Source: Deltaproteobacteria bacterium
Lineage (GTDB): Bacteria; Desulfobacterota; Syntrophia; Syntrophales; UBA2210
Assembly (NCBI GenBank): GCA_019313905.1
Contig: JAFDAI010000031.1
Coordinates: forward strand, 1-33,167
Direction of reading: 5' to 3'
Length of the DNA: 33,167 nucleotides
The position numbers were made by a program, and so were the translations under genes. The notes under the pieces are model-generated. The model was given only the letters and a program-made list of their open reading frames with translations, was not told the DNA's origin and did not search any database. Each line of letters starts with the position of its first letter. Position 1 is the first letter of the stretch. Positions 1 through 7,733 of the stretch are shown here, piece after piece.

Positions 1-40
1 ACACTCGGCTCCTTAAAAGCTGCCTCCAATAATATCAACA

Positions 41-58
41 GGTTACGTGTGTGTAACC
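41..58. repeat. Short perfect palindrome in the left intergenic region
   Basis: GGTTAC, a 6-nt spacer, then GTAACC form a perfect 6-bp inverted repeat. A run of seven or more T lies about 13 nt downstream (from 71), so this could be the tail of a terminator for a gene left of the window or a protein-binding site. The stem is short and the T-run is not adjacent, so either role is weak. No gene is seen in 1-110. Confidence 0.3.
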
Positions 59-110
59 ACTAAAAATACCCTTTTTTTGTTGCTTTTCGTAAAAATGGGG
101 TTAAACTTGG

Positions 111-298
111 GTTAGGGACTGGAAATAAATAAGTTATTGGAATTCACGCCCTGATTTAGGTTAGGTTTAGTCGATCCGATTGAACAAAACCGCAGAACTA
201 GCAGAGCTAATTTGAGGATTTTGTGAATGAGGAGCAGCTAAAAATGGCCTGAAGCAGGGATGCGAAAACGATGAGTTATTTATTTCCAGTCCCCTAAC
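111..298. mobile_element. MITE-like element with 22/23-bp terminal inverted repeats
   Basis: Positions 111-132 and 276-298 are inverted copies that differ by a single inserted base (GTTAGGGACTGG then AAATAAATAA on the left arm). They enclose about 143 bp with no convincing ORF. The size and end structure fit a miniature inverted-repeat element mobilised in trans by a transposase elsewhere. No clear target-site duplication is seen at the edges. The right arm ends 14 nt before the ATG of the ABC binding-protein gene, so the element supplies or displaces that gene's promoter region. Family is not assigned. Confidence 0.55.
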
Positions 299-312
299 AC
301 GGGAGGTGGGTT

Positions 313-1428
313 ATGAAGAGACTTATATCGATTTTGTGTATCATGTCGCTGTTGTTGTTCGTTCCGCTTGCCGCATCGGCTGCCGGGACGTTTGATGAGG
401 CCGCGCTCTACAAGGCGGCGAAAAAAGAGGGAGAGGTCAACATATATTCCTATTCCTCCAGGGTGTTCAAATTCGGAAAGACATTCGAAAAGCGCTATCC
501 CGGCGTCAAGGTGAATGGTTTTGACATAGACTCGCCGGAAATTGTTACTAAGATTCTGGCGGAGCAAACCGCCAGAAACTACATCGCGGATGTCATTTTC
601 CTGAAAGATCCTTCTACGGTCATACACGAGCTGTATAACAGAAAATATGTTTCAGGATATGTGCCGGCGGATCTGGAGAGTTTGATACCAGCGAAATACA
701 AAAATCCGCTCCTCGTCCACCATGCCAGCGTGGACACCTTTATCTATAACACCAAGAAGATGAAGAGTCCTCCGATTGATTCGCTGTGGGATCTGACCAG
801 GAAAGAATGGAAGGGACGGGTTATATTCCCCGATCCTCAGAAGATGTCTGAGTTTGTTGAAGTCCTGGCAACCGTTGTACTGCATTCCGATGAAATGGCG
901 GCGGAATATCAACGCGTGTTCGGAAAGCCCATCAAGCTCAGTCCCGGCGTTAAAAATGCGGGATATGAATGGATCCTCAGGCTTCTCAACAACGACCTGA
1001 TCATACTGGGCTCCACCAACAGCGTCGCCAAGGCGGTGGGGCTTTCCAGTCAGGAAAATCCGCCGATAGGGCTCACGGCATTTTCCCGTTTGAGAGACAA
1101 AAAGAAAAATCCCAACCTGAAATTCGATGTTATGTACAACGTTAAGCCGGTAATGGGTGTAACCACCGACGTCGTCGTCGGAATAGTCAATCATGCGAAA
1201 CATCCCAATGCGGCTAAACTCCTGATCCACTGGATGATGGGGGACAGCAAGGGTGGAGAGGGTTATGCCCCCTATTTTGTCCTCGGCAACTTTTCCGTCA
1301 GAACGGATGTCCCGCCGCCCAAGGGTTCGAAGAATCTGTCGGACCTCAATCTATGGAAGTCAAATCCAGAGTTTGTGTGGGATAACGGTCAGAAAGTACT
1401 CGAATTCTGGGTGTCACACCTGAAGTAA
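313..1428 (+). CDS. ABC transporter substrate-binding protein (iron-type, family 1 solute-binding)
   Basis: Periplasmic binding protein of 371 aa that would capture a small ligand and hand it to the permease encoded next. A signal peptide is clear: a basic start (MKR), a hydrophobic core, and a likely cut after AASA near residue 23. The mature N-terminus (KAAKKEGEVNIYSYSS) and the segment around LWDLTRKEWKGRVIFPDP are typical of the Fe(3+)/thiamine/spermidine-type binding proteins. An adjacent Tyr-Tyr pair like that used by FbpA to hold iron is not obvious in the C-terminal half, so iron is only a guess as ligand. GGAGG at 302-306 supports the ATG at 313. A hairpin (1435-1466) follows the stop and may keep this gene's message more abundant than the permease message. 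Confidence 0.88.
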   Translation: MKRLISILCIMSLLLFVPLAASAAGTFDEAALYKAAKKEGEVNIYSYSSRVFKFGKTFEKRYPGVKVNGFDIDSPEIVTKILAEQTARNYIADVIFLKDPSTVIHELYNRKYVSGYVPADLESLIPAKYKNPLLVHHASVDTFIYNTKKMKSPPIDSLWDLTRKEWKGRVIFPDPQKMSEFVEVLATVVLHSDEMAAEYQRVFGKPIKLSPGVKNAGYEWILRLLNNDLIILGSTNSVAKAVGLSSQENPPIGLTAFSRLRDKKKNPNLKFDVMYNVKPVMGVTTDVVVGIVNHAKHPNAAKLLIHWMMGDSKGGEGYAPYFVLGNFSVRTDVPPPKGSKNLSDLNLWKSNPEFVWDNGQKVLEFWVSHLK

Positions 1429-1434
1429 TTCATT

Positions 1435-1466
1435 CGGGCGGGGATGCGAAACAGCATCTCCGCCCG
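1435..1466 (+). promoter_or_regulatory. Intercistronic stem-loop between binding protein and permease genes
   Basis: CGGGCGGGGATGC (1435-1447) pairs with GCATCTCCGCCCG (1454-1466) over 13 bp with one G-U, closing a 6-nt loop. No T-run follows, so this is not a standard intrinsic terminator. In binding-protein transporter operons such hairpins commonly protect the 3' end of the binding-protein mRNA and lower permease expression; that role is inferred here. Confidence 0.6.
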
Positions 1467-1505
1467 GCTCGGAATACGGTCTGCGCCGTGGATTGAGCTG
1501 TTTCT

Positions 1506-3299
1506 ATGGACAGAAAAAAAAGGGCCGCCGGATTCGCTTCATTCAAAAACTATATTCGACAGCCACACATCATTATATCCATAATCCTTCTTGCCGTTCT
1601 CCTCTTTATCGTCATTATTCCGTTTGCGAAGATGATTGAGGATTCGTTCATCTGGCAGTTTGCCGATACACGACTCTCGCGAGACGCTGTCCCCGGCGGT
1701 TTTACCCTGTTCCACTGGAAGAGGGTGTTTGCCAGCACAATTACCAGGAATGTGCTGTCCATACCTCTCCTGAATTCCATCTCTACATCGCTCGGTGTCT
1801 CGTTTTTTGCCATACTTATAGGGTCTCTTCTTGCCTGGCTTGTGACGCGGACCGATCTGCCCTTCCGAAAACTGGTGGCAACACTGGCGGTAATTCCGTA
1901 TGTCATCCCCTCCTACATACACGCGCTGGCGTGGTTAAACCTTTTCAAGAATGAGCGTATCGGGGGGGCTATAGGGATATTTCAGTACTTCTTCGGCATT
2001 AGTCCGCCTGACTGGGTATCGTATGGATTCTTCCCAATCGTATCCACCCTGTCCATCCATTATTTTCCTTATACCTTTCTACTGGTTGCGGCGGCGCTGA
2101 CAAGTATCGATTCGCGCCTTGAAGAATCCGGGGAAATTCTGGGTGCATCCCGGACACACATACTGCGACGTATCACCTTTCCGCTGATACTGCCCGCCCT
2201 GTTGTCCAGCTTTATTCTGACATTCTCCAGGGTGTTGGGGACGTTCGGCACACCCTATTTTCTGGGAACGCCTGTGCGGTACTATACCGTGTCCACACAG
2301 ATATATTCCAACATAATCAACAGGGTGCCGTCAACAGCATATATACTCGCGTTTGTGCTTATCGCCATTTCATCGGCTGTCATATATTTCAACCAGCGCC
2401 TGATAGGCAAGAGGAAGAGCTTCGTGACCATCGCTGGAAAGGGATTCAAGGTTTCCAGGGTATCGCTGGGAGGCGCAAGATATCCACTGCTTGGTCTGGT
2501 TGCGCTTTTGCTTGTCGCTTCTGTATTGATGCCACTTGTGCTGATTGTCTGGCAGACATTAACCCTCTATCCGGATGATTATTCGATAAAGCATCTGACA
2601 CTGCTCTTCTGGATCGGCAAGGCAGGCACCGCGTTCGCGGAGGGAGAGGCGGGAATACTGCGAAATCCCGCCATAATCGGAGCCGCCTGGAACAGCATTA
2701 AACTGGCCCTGTACGCCTCCATTATTTCCGGTTTTCTGGGAATCTTCATCGGTTATGCCGTGGTCAAGGGGAGGAACACGCGACTCTCCAAGATAGTGGA
2801 GCAGATGTCTTTCCTGCCCTATCTGGTTCCCGGGATTGCCTTCGGAGCCCTTTACCTGGCCCTTTTCTCGCACAGGATTGGCCCATTCCCCGCACTGTAT
2901 GGCACCTTTTTCCTGATCGCGCTGGTGTGCGTTGCCAAGAATCTTCCCTTTACCGGAAGAGCGGGGATAACCTCCATGCTGCAGATAGGGGGCGAACTGG
3001 AGGAGGCCTCGGAGACCCTGGGCGCACGGTGGTCCACACGATTCCGCAGGATCATCCTTCCACTCTCCATACAGGGGGCGCTTTCCGGGTTCATACTTGT
3101 TTTTATAACCGTTATGAGGGAGCTTTCTCTGATAATACTCCTTGTGACACCATCGACGAGGACGCTCACCACCATGACATTTCGCTATCAGGAACAGGGA
3201 TATACGCAGTTTTCCAGCGCCATAAGCGTTCTGATTATCGTCATTGTGGTTGGGGGCACCCTGCTTGCAAACAGACTGGGAAAGAAGGATGTTGTCTGA
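1506..3299 (+). CDS. ABC transporter permease, two fused FbpB-like membrane domains
   Basis: Inner-membrane permease of 597 aa. It contains two homologous halves of the binding-protein-dependent type, so one polypeptide can form the whole channel. Each half carries an EAA-type cytoplasmic loop that docks on the ATPase: EESGEILGASRTHILRRITFP in the first half and EEASETLGARWSTRFRRIILP in the second. About twelve hydrophobic segments are visible, starting with one at residues 23-43. Fused FbpB-type permeases are usual for ferric-ion importers. The gene sits 77 nt after the binding protein. The matching ATPase is 287 nt downstream, separated by a repeat-rich spacer. ATG 1506 has only a weak Shine-Dalgarno sequence. 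Confidence 0.88.
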   Translation: MDRKKRAAGFASFKNYIRQPHIIISIILLAVLLFIVIIPFAKMIEDSFIWQFADTRLSRDAVPGGFTLFHWKRVFASTITRNVLSIPLLNSISTSLGVSFFAILIGSLLAWLVTRTDLPFRKLVATLAVIPYVIPSYIHALAWLNLFKNERIGGAIGIFQYFFGISPPDWVSYGFFPIVSTLSIHYFPYTFLLVAAALTSIDSRLEESGEILGASRTHILRRITFPLILPALLSSFILTFSRVLGTFGTPYFLGTPVRYYTVSTQIYSNIINRVPSTAYILAFVLIAISSAVIYFNQRLIGKRKSFVTIAGKGFKVSRVSLGGARYPLLGLVALLLVASVLMPLVLIVWQTLTLYPDDYSIKHLTLLFWIGKAGTAFAEGEAGILRNPAIIGAAWNSIKLALYASIISGFLGIFIGYAVVKGRNTRLSKIVEQMSFLPYLVPGIAFGALYLALFSHRIGPFPALYGTFFLIALVCVAKNLPFTGRAGITSMLQIGGELEEASETLGARWSTRFRRIILPLSIQGALSGFILVFITVMRELSLIILLVTPSTRTLTTMTFRYQEQGYTQFSSAISVLIIVIVVGGTLLANRLGKKDVV

Positions 3300-3452
3300 T
3301 AATATATGAAACTGTTCAGGGATTTGGTGCTTCGGTCTACTGCCTTAATCCACCCTGTATTATTCCCCTGAGTTACAAAATAAGCATCATCTCCCGATTA
3401 GTTGTAGTTAATTAAAGCAAAGTAAGTGCGTTATCTACCGTTAATAATAGAA

Positions 3453-3486
3453 GGGTTCAAGGGGTCAAGGATTCAAGGGGTCGAGT
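3453..3486. repeat. Short degenerate tandem repeat (GGNTCAAGG units)
   Basis: Four back-to-back degenerate 8-9-bp units of the form GGGTTCAAGG, GGTCAAGG, ATTCAAGG, GGTCGAG are seen. A further unit (GGGGTCAAGG) occurs at 3511-3520 as the left arm of a hairpin. This lies in the 287-bp spacer (3300-3586) between permease and ATPase genes, which holds no gene. It resembles dispersed intergenic repeats of Desulfobacterota-type genomes; that link is from memory and not tested. Confidence 0.5.
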
Positions 3487-3510
3487 GAAATGCTAAAAAA
3501 CTATAAAGAA

Positions 3511-3558
3511 GGGGTCAAGGAAGCCTTGGACCCTCTTCTCCAACTAAATTGGAGAAGA
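3511..3558 (+). promoter_or_regulatory. Two consecutive hairpins just upstream of the ABC ATPase gene
   Basis: The first stem pairs GGGTCAAGG (3512-3520) with CCTTGGACCC (3524-3533), with one bulged G and a 3-nt loop. The second is a perfect 10-bp stem, TCTTCTCCAA (3534-3543) with TTGGAGAAGA (3549-3558), with a 5-nt loop. The second ends 28 nt before the ATG at 3587. No T-run follows. They could act as mRNA processing or stability signals, or be the remains of a palindromic repeat element. Confidence 0.5.
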
Positions 3559-3586
3559 ACCAAAAATAACTACGAAAGAAATTGCC

Positions 3587-4699
3587 ATGTCATCTCCTAT
3601 TATTGAGGTAAGAAATCTGACAAAGGTGTTCGGAAAGGTCGTTGCCGTCGACAATGTCTCTTTTACTATTGACGAAAAGGATTTCCTTATTCTTCTCGGA
3701 CCATCCGGGTGCGGAAAAACAACTATCCTGCGAATGATAGTGGGACTTGAGACCCCCACAGAGGGGAAAATTTTCCTGAGGGGCAGGCCTGTGTTCTCGA
3801 GCACAAAGGGAATATTGGTTCCGGCGAGAGAAAGGGAGGTGGGTCTCGTGTTCCAGAGCTATGCGCTCTGGCCACACATGACGGTCTTTCAGAATATTGC
3901 CTTCGGACTGAAGGTAAAACGCATGAAACCCGGTATCGTCCATGAAAAAGTCGAAGAGGTCCTGAACTACATGAGGCTTGAGGAGATGGCGGAAAGATAT
4001 CCGCAGGAGATGAGCGGCGGACAGCAGCAACGCGTCGCCCTGGCAAGAATGCTCGTGAGCAAACCCGACATCTTCCTGATGGATGAACCCCTCTCAAATC
4101 TGGACGCGAAACTCAGGCTGGAAATGAGAGCGGAAATCAAGAATATCCATTCTCAGACCGGCGCAACGACGGTATATGTGACACACGATCAGGTGGAGGG
4201 TCAGACCATGGCCAACAGGATAGTCGTAATAAACAAGGGGATTATCGAACAACTGGCATCGCCAAAAACAATATACAACAGGCCCGCCAATCTCTTTGTG
4301 GCGGATTTCATAGGCAGTCCGGCGATAAATCTTATAGAGGGAACGGTTGTTGCGGAAGGCAGCGGAAATACAGAAAAGATAACGGTAAAGAACGACCTTT
4401 TCACGCTGACTACCGCATATCAAGACCTGAAGGCCGGTTTGGATGTTGTGGCCGCCATACGGCCTGAAAATATATCGGTTGTCCCGGAACCCGGGACTAA
4501 CACTATCGCAGGAACAGTTGATACTGTGCTGCCTACAGGGCCCGAAACAATCCTCAGGGCAAGACATGACAGCATCATGTTCAACATACTGGTTACAAGG
4601 GAGATAGATGTCATGCCCGGCCAAGAGATCCATATGTATATCCCGCCAGAACATATACTCATATTCGACAGGCAAACAAGTTGCCTTCTTCCTTTATAG
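3587..4699 (+). CDS. ABC transporter ATP-binding protein (FbpC/PotA type)
   Basis: Cytoplasmic ATPase of 370 aa that powers the importer encoded by the two preceding genes. Walker A is GPSGCGKTT with Lys44, the signature is MSGGQQQRVALARM (Met in place of the usual Leu), Walker B is IFLMDEPLSNLD, and the H-loop is VYVTHDQ. After about residue 240 there is a C-terminal TOBE-like regulatory region that includes AAIRPENISVV. This size and layout match the iron, spermidine and sugar importer ATPases. The Shine-Dalgarno sequence before ATG 3587 is poor (GAAAG). The gene is separated from its permease by repeats, so it may be transcribed partly from its own promoter. It is followed after 12 nt by a DHH phosphoesterase gene. 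Confidence 0.9.
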   Translation: MSSPIIEVRNLTKVFGKVVAVDNVSFTIDEKDFLILLGPSGCGKTTILRMIVGLETPTEGKIFLRGRPVFSSTKGILVPAREREVGLVFQSYALWPHMTVFQNIAFGLKVKRMKPGIVHEKVEEVLNYMRLEEMAERYPQEMSGGQQQRVALARMLVSKPDIFLMDEPLSNLDAKLRLEMRAEIKNIHSQTGATTVYVTHDQVEGQTMANRIVVINKGIIEQLASPKTIYNRPANLFVADFIGSPAINLIEGTVVAEGSGNTEKITVKNDLFTLTTAYQDLKAGLDVVAAIRPENISVVPEPGTNTIAGTVDTVLPTGPETILRARHDSIMFNILVTREIDVMPGQEIHMYIPPEHILIFDRQTSCLLPL

Positions 4700-4711
4700 G
4701 GCTTGTTTTAC

Positions 4712-5983
4712 ATGAAACGATACAAACAGTACATAAATGAGAACACACGCGGCGCCGTAACGCTGAGTGACACCCTTGAGCAAAAGCAATGCGGCCTGAC
4801 GGTGATACACCACAACGATGCCGATGGCCTCTGCGCTGCCGCCACGCTGTCCACGGCGTTCGATATGCTCTCCATAAAGTATCGGCTGCTTGCGGTGGAG
4901 AAGATCCATGAATTCATGCTCGACAGGATATACAAGGGGTCGGGAGAATGCCTTGTGTACGCGGATCTGGGTGGACAGAGTTCAGAACTGATAGGCCGCT
5001 ATACAAAGAGGAGCTTTCTGACGGTGATCCTGGACCATCATCTTCCCGGTGGTGATACCCCTGAAAATGTTGTTCATATCAATCCGGAGCTCTTCGGCAT
5101 AAGCGGCGACACCGACAGCTCAGGGGCATCGGTCTGCGTCCTCTTCGCCCGCGCATTGCTCAGCCTGTCAAATTGTGGCTCCCTGCTCACCAATGCCAGA
5201 CTGGCGGTCTTTGGAGTAATAGGGGCCTTTGGCGACAGGCAGTTTGTGAATGGCAATCTTGCGGGAGTCAACAGGATGCTTCTGGAAGATGCCCTGGATG
5301 GGAACGTTATCCGGCGGTCAAAAGATGGATATGTGATTCCGGGTTTAGGCGGCAGGACGCCTGATGAGATCGCGAAAATGCTTGATCTTCTGGGCTCTGC
5401 GGGTTTCTATTCGGGATGCGCGCGCAGAGGTGTTAATTTCCTTCTTGGAAAAGACACAGAGGAGGTCACTGCCATAATTCCGCGCCTGCTGGATATGAAG
5501 GATTCTCTCTTCAACAGGGAGATAGAAAAGATAAAAAATCAGGGGCTACGCGGAAGCGCCCATTTTGAATGGATAGACGTTGAAGACCGGTTTGACCCGA
5601 TGGGTGTAAAATCCATAGGGCTCTTCCTGGAACTCCTCATTGAAAGGAGTATGACCGATCCCGGGAAATATCTGATAGGATTCCAGCATCTTCCGTCGGA
5701 CATGCCAGGTATCGGGGAGATAGAGACATCCCTTTCCAAGGTGTCTGCCAGGGTATCCGCCAGGATGAGGAAAGATATCGAAGGGGGTCCTCTTCCTGAT
5801 TTTATGAAGTTGATACCCGCCGCGGCACAAAGAGTGAGAGGAATCGCGGATGGGTGCCACAGATTTGCCGCCGCGTCCGTGATTCGCTTGGGAAATGAAA
5901 AGGCCTTTATGGACGCGCTCGAAGATTCATTCGGTGAGGAACGGCAAAGGACAACGTCCGGTCAGGACGGGCAAGGGGCTTGA
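4712..5983 (+). CDS. DHH-family phosphoesterase (RecJ-like)
   Basis: Metal-dependent phosphoesterase of the DHH superfamily, about 423 aa. Motif I is HHNDADG with Asp36 and Asp38, a further acidic site is ADLGG (Asp85), and the family motif DHH is at residues 108-110. Near the C-terminus GCHRFAAASVIRL looks like a degenerate form of the GGGHxxAAG motif of the DHHA1 substrate-binding domain. Members act on single-stranded nucleic acid, oligonucleotides or cyclic dinucleotides; this one resembles the RecJ-like group common in archaea, and its substrate cannot be told from sequence. I prefer ATG 4712 with TAGGG upstream; a TTG at 4703 in the same frame is possible. It follows the ABC ATPase closely, so it is probably co-transcribed. 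Confidence 0.8.
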   Translation: MKRYKQYINENTRGAVTLSDTLEQKQCGLTVIHHNDADGLCAAATLSTAFDMLSIKYRLLAVEKIHEFMLDRIYKGSGECLVYADLGGQSSELIGRYTKRSFLTVILDHHLPGGDTPENVVHINPELFGISGDTDSSGASVCVLFARALLSLSNCGSLLTNARLAVFGVIGAFGDRQFVNGNLAGVNRMLLEDALDGNVIRRSKDGYVIPGLGGRTPDEIAKMLDLLGSAGFYSGCARRGVNFLLGKDTEEVTAIIPRLLDMKDSLFNREIEKIKNQGLRGSAHFEWIDVEDRFDPMGVKSIGLFLELLIERSMTDPGKYLIGFQHLPSDMPGIGEIETSLSKVSARVSARMRKDIEGGPLPDFMKLIPAAAQRVRGIADGCHRFAAASVIRLGNEKAFMDALEDSFGEERQRTTSGQDGQGA

Positions 5984-6039
5984 TTTTGCAATCGCTGTTG
6001 TTATAGGCTGAAATCCATAATAAACAAGAGGAAGTTTAT

Positions 6040-6528
6040 ATGCCCATATACGAATTTTACTGTGAGAAGTGCAACACCATCTACAATTTCTTTTCAAAAT
6101 CGGTCAATACCGAAAAGGTGCCCTGCTGCCCCCGCTGCAAGACCGGGAATTTGCAACGCCGGATGTCGGTTTTTTCAGTGGTTTCTTCAGACAGGGGTGA
6201 GACGGAGAACAACCTGCCTCCGATAGATGAATCGAAGATGGAAAGGGCTATGGAAATGCTGGGCAGTGAGGTGGAAAAGATAGACGAGGATGACCCCAGA
6301 CAGGCCGCGGCAATGATGAGAAAACTCTCTGAAGCATCCGGCTTCAACCTTAAACCGGAGATGGAAGAGGCGCTGAACAGGATGGAAAGTGGCGAAGACC
6401 CTGAAAAGATAGAAGAAGAGATGGGCGATCTGCTTGACAGTGATGACCTGTTTTCTCTGGAAGGCATGGGCAGGAAAAAGAGCAGGCAGTCGACGCCCCG
6501 TGTGGACGAAACACTGTATGACCTATGA
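6040..6528 (+). CDS. FmdB-family zinc-ribbon protein with acidic C-terminal tail
   Basis: Small protein of 162 aa. The first about 45 residues form an FmdB/CxxC_CXXC_SSSS-type zinc ribbon: MPIYEFYC, Cys8-x2-Cys11, then Cys30-x2-Cys33 with an extra Cys29. The rest is highly charged, rich in Glu, Asp and Met (for example MERAMEMLGSEVEKIDEDD), predicted helical and not recognised. FmdB was named as a putative regulator of the formamidase operon in Methylophilus, but most members have no known role. GAGGAAG at about 6028-6034 supports the ATG. The stop codon lies within the left end of a palindromic repeat (6525-6670). Confidence 0.8.
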   Translation: MPIYEFYCEKCNTIYNFFSKSVNTEKVPCCPRCKTGNLQRRMSVFSVVSSDRGETENNLPPIDESKMERAMEMLGSEVEKIDEDDPRQAAAMMRKLSEASGFNLKPEMEEALNRMESGEDPEKIEEEMGDLLDSDDLFSLEGMGRKKSRQSTPRVDETLYDL

Positions 6529-6670
6529 TTCTGTTGATTTATGAGGATTTTTGTTCAAGATCAAGGCGTGCGAAAAAAAATAACCGCAGGTATATAGTTG
6601 ATATTCCGAGGATTATTTTTTGAGCATAACGCAGAGATTGGGCGAAAAGACCATTAATCAACAGAATCAT
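6525..6670. repeat. 146-bp palindromic repeat element
   Basis: The ends ATGATTCTGTTGATT (6525-6539) and AATCAACAGAATCAT (6656-6670) form a perfect 15-bp inverted repeat. Inside, the two halves remain roughly complementary (for example the A-run at 6573-6582 against the T-run at 6612-6620, and CCGCAGG against TCCGAGG around the centre at 6597). The whole unit could fold into one long imperfect hairpin. It overlaps the stop codon of the zinc-ribbon gene and fills most of the 162-bp gap. I see no ORF in it. The structure fits a dispersed palindromic or MITE-type element. Confidence 0.65.
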
Positions 6671-6711
6671 CTATAGGGCATGAGTGCAATTTGAATAGAA
6701 GGGGGAAAATC

Positions 6712-7704
6712 ATGATAATTCTTTATATACTTGCAGGTCTGGCGGCGGTTATATCTTTATTTCTTATCTTGAAATTAGCACAGCTCAAGAGCGGAAGGGA
6801 GAGGGCCGAGAAAGAACTGGGAAATATGGTCTATGAGAAACTCTCTTCCATCGGTTCCGTAAAAAGTCTTTCTATACTCCCGCTCATAGACTTTTATTCA
6901 ACCGGCGACGAGTTGAAGACGGAACCCGGAGTCTCATACCTGGTAAAAGTTGCCGATACCACCATATTGCTGGATGTGGGGTACAACGCAAAAAAGGAGC
7001 ACCCTTCACCCCTTATTCTGAATATGGAGAAACTGGGTGTAAAAATCGAAGATATTGACATGATGTTTATCAGTCATCTGCATGTGGATCATCTCGGCGG
7101 CATGAAAGAACAGCGGAAAAAGCTGTTCAGCCTTTCCCAAGGGCCGGTGTCTGTACCCGAAATACCCGTATATGCCCCAGATAATGTCACGCCTTCGGAG
7201 TGGAACCCGAAACCCCGCGTGGAAGTCGTCAGTGAGCCGAAGATCATAAAAAAGGGCATAGCGAGCATAGGACCAATACCCCGGTTTCTGTTTCTCATGG
7301 GATACACTCTGGAGCACAGCCTGGCTGTCAATGTCGAAGGAAAGGGAATCGTGCTGATCGTCGGATGCGGCCATCAGACCGTTGAGAGAATTATTGAAAG
7401 GGCCAAATCTCTGTTCGATGAACCAATTTACGGAATTATCGGGGGGCTGCATTTCCCGGTCAATGGTGGGAGGATAATGGTAGGACCTCTGAATTTACAG
7501 GGTATCGTCGGATCTGACAACCCTCCCTGGCGTGGCATAAGCGAACAGGATGTTATGGATTCCATAGAAGTTATAAAACAGGAAAATCCGCAAATTGTTT
7601 CGCTGTCCGCCCACGACAGCTCCGACTGGAGTGTAACCCGGTTTAGAGAGGCATTTGGTGACAGATACCGCGACCTGAGGGTGGGGGAAGAAATAGTTAT
7701 TTAG
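6712..7704 (+). CDS. Membrane-anchored metallo-beta-lactamase-fold hydrolase (COG1237-like)
   Basis: Protein of about 330 aa. One N-terminal transmembrane helix (residues about 1-24) is followed by a basic stretch (KSGRERAEK), which predicts a cytoplasmic catalytic domain tethered to the inner membrane. The metal site is SHLHVDHLGG with His122, His124, Asp126 and His127; downstream VGCGHQTVERI and GIIGGLHF are characteristic of the COG1237 group. That group includes an archaeal enzyme annotated in methanopterin synthesis; the bacterial substrates are mostly unknown. AAGGGGG at about 6699-6705 sets ATG 6712 as start rather than the upstream in-frame TTG 6691. It faces the DUF401 gene tail-to-tail with only 29 nt between them and no clear terminator. 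Confidence 0.78.
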   Translation: MIILYILAGLAAVISLFLILKLAQLKSGRERAEKELGNMVYEKLSSIGSVKSLSILPLIDFYSTGDELKTEPGVSYLVKVADTTILLDVGYNAKKEHPSPLILNMEKLGVKIEDIDMMFISHLHVDHLGGMKEQRKKLFSLSQGPVSVPEIPVYAPDNVTPSEWNPKPRVEVVSEPKIIKKGIASIGPIPRFLFLMGYTLEHSLAVNVEGKGIVLIVGCGHQTVERIIERAKSLFDEPIYGIIGGLHFPVNGGRIMVGPLNLQGIVGSDNPPWRGISEQDVMDSIEVIKQENPQIVSLSAHDSSDWSVTRFREAFGDRYRDLRVGEEIVI

Positions 7705-7733
7705 TGCCCCTCCAATAGCTGCTTTTCCCTGGA

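Noticed and set aside
254-1454. Shared GCrGGGATGCGAAA string at 254 and 1439
   Set aside because: Only about 13 of 16 bases match, and in the second place the string is fully explained as an arm and loop of the 1435-1466 hairpin; probably chance.
3453-3520. Possible CRISPR-like repeat array
   Set aside because: The units are 8-9 bp, degenerate and mostly contiguous, without spacers of even length, and no cas gene is present.
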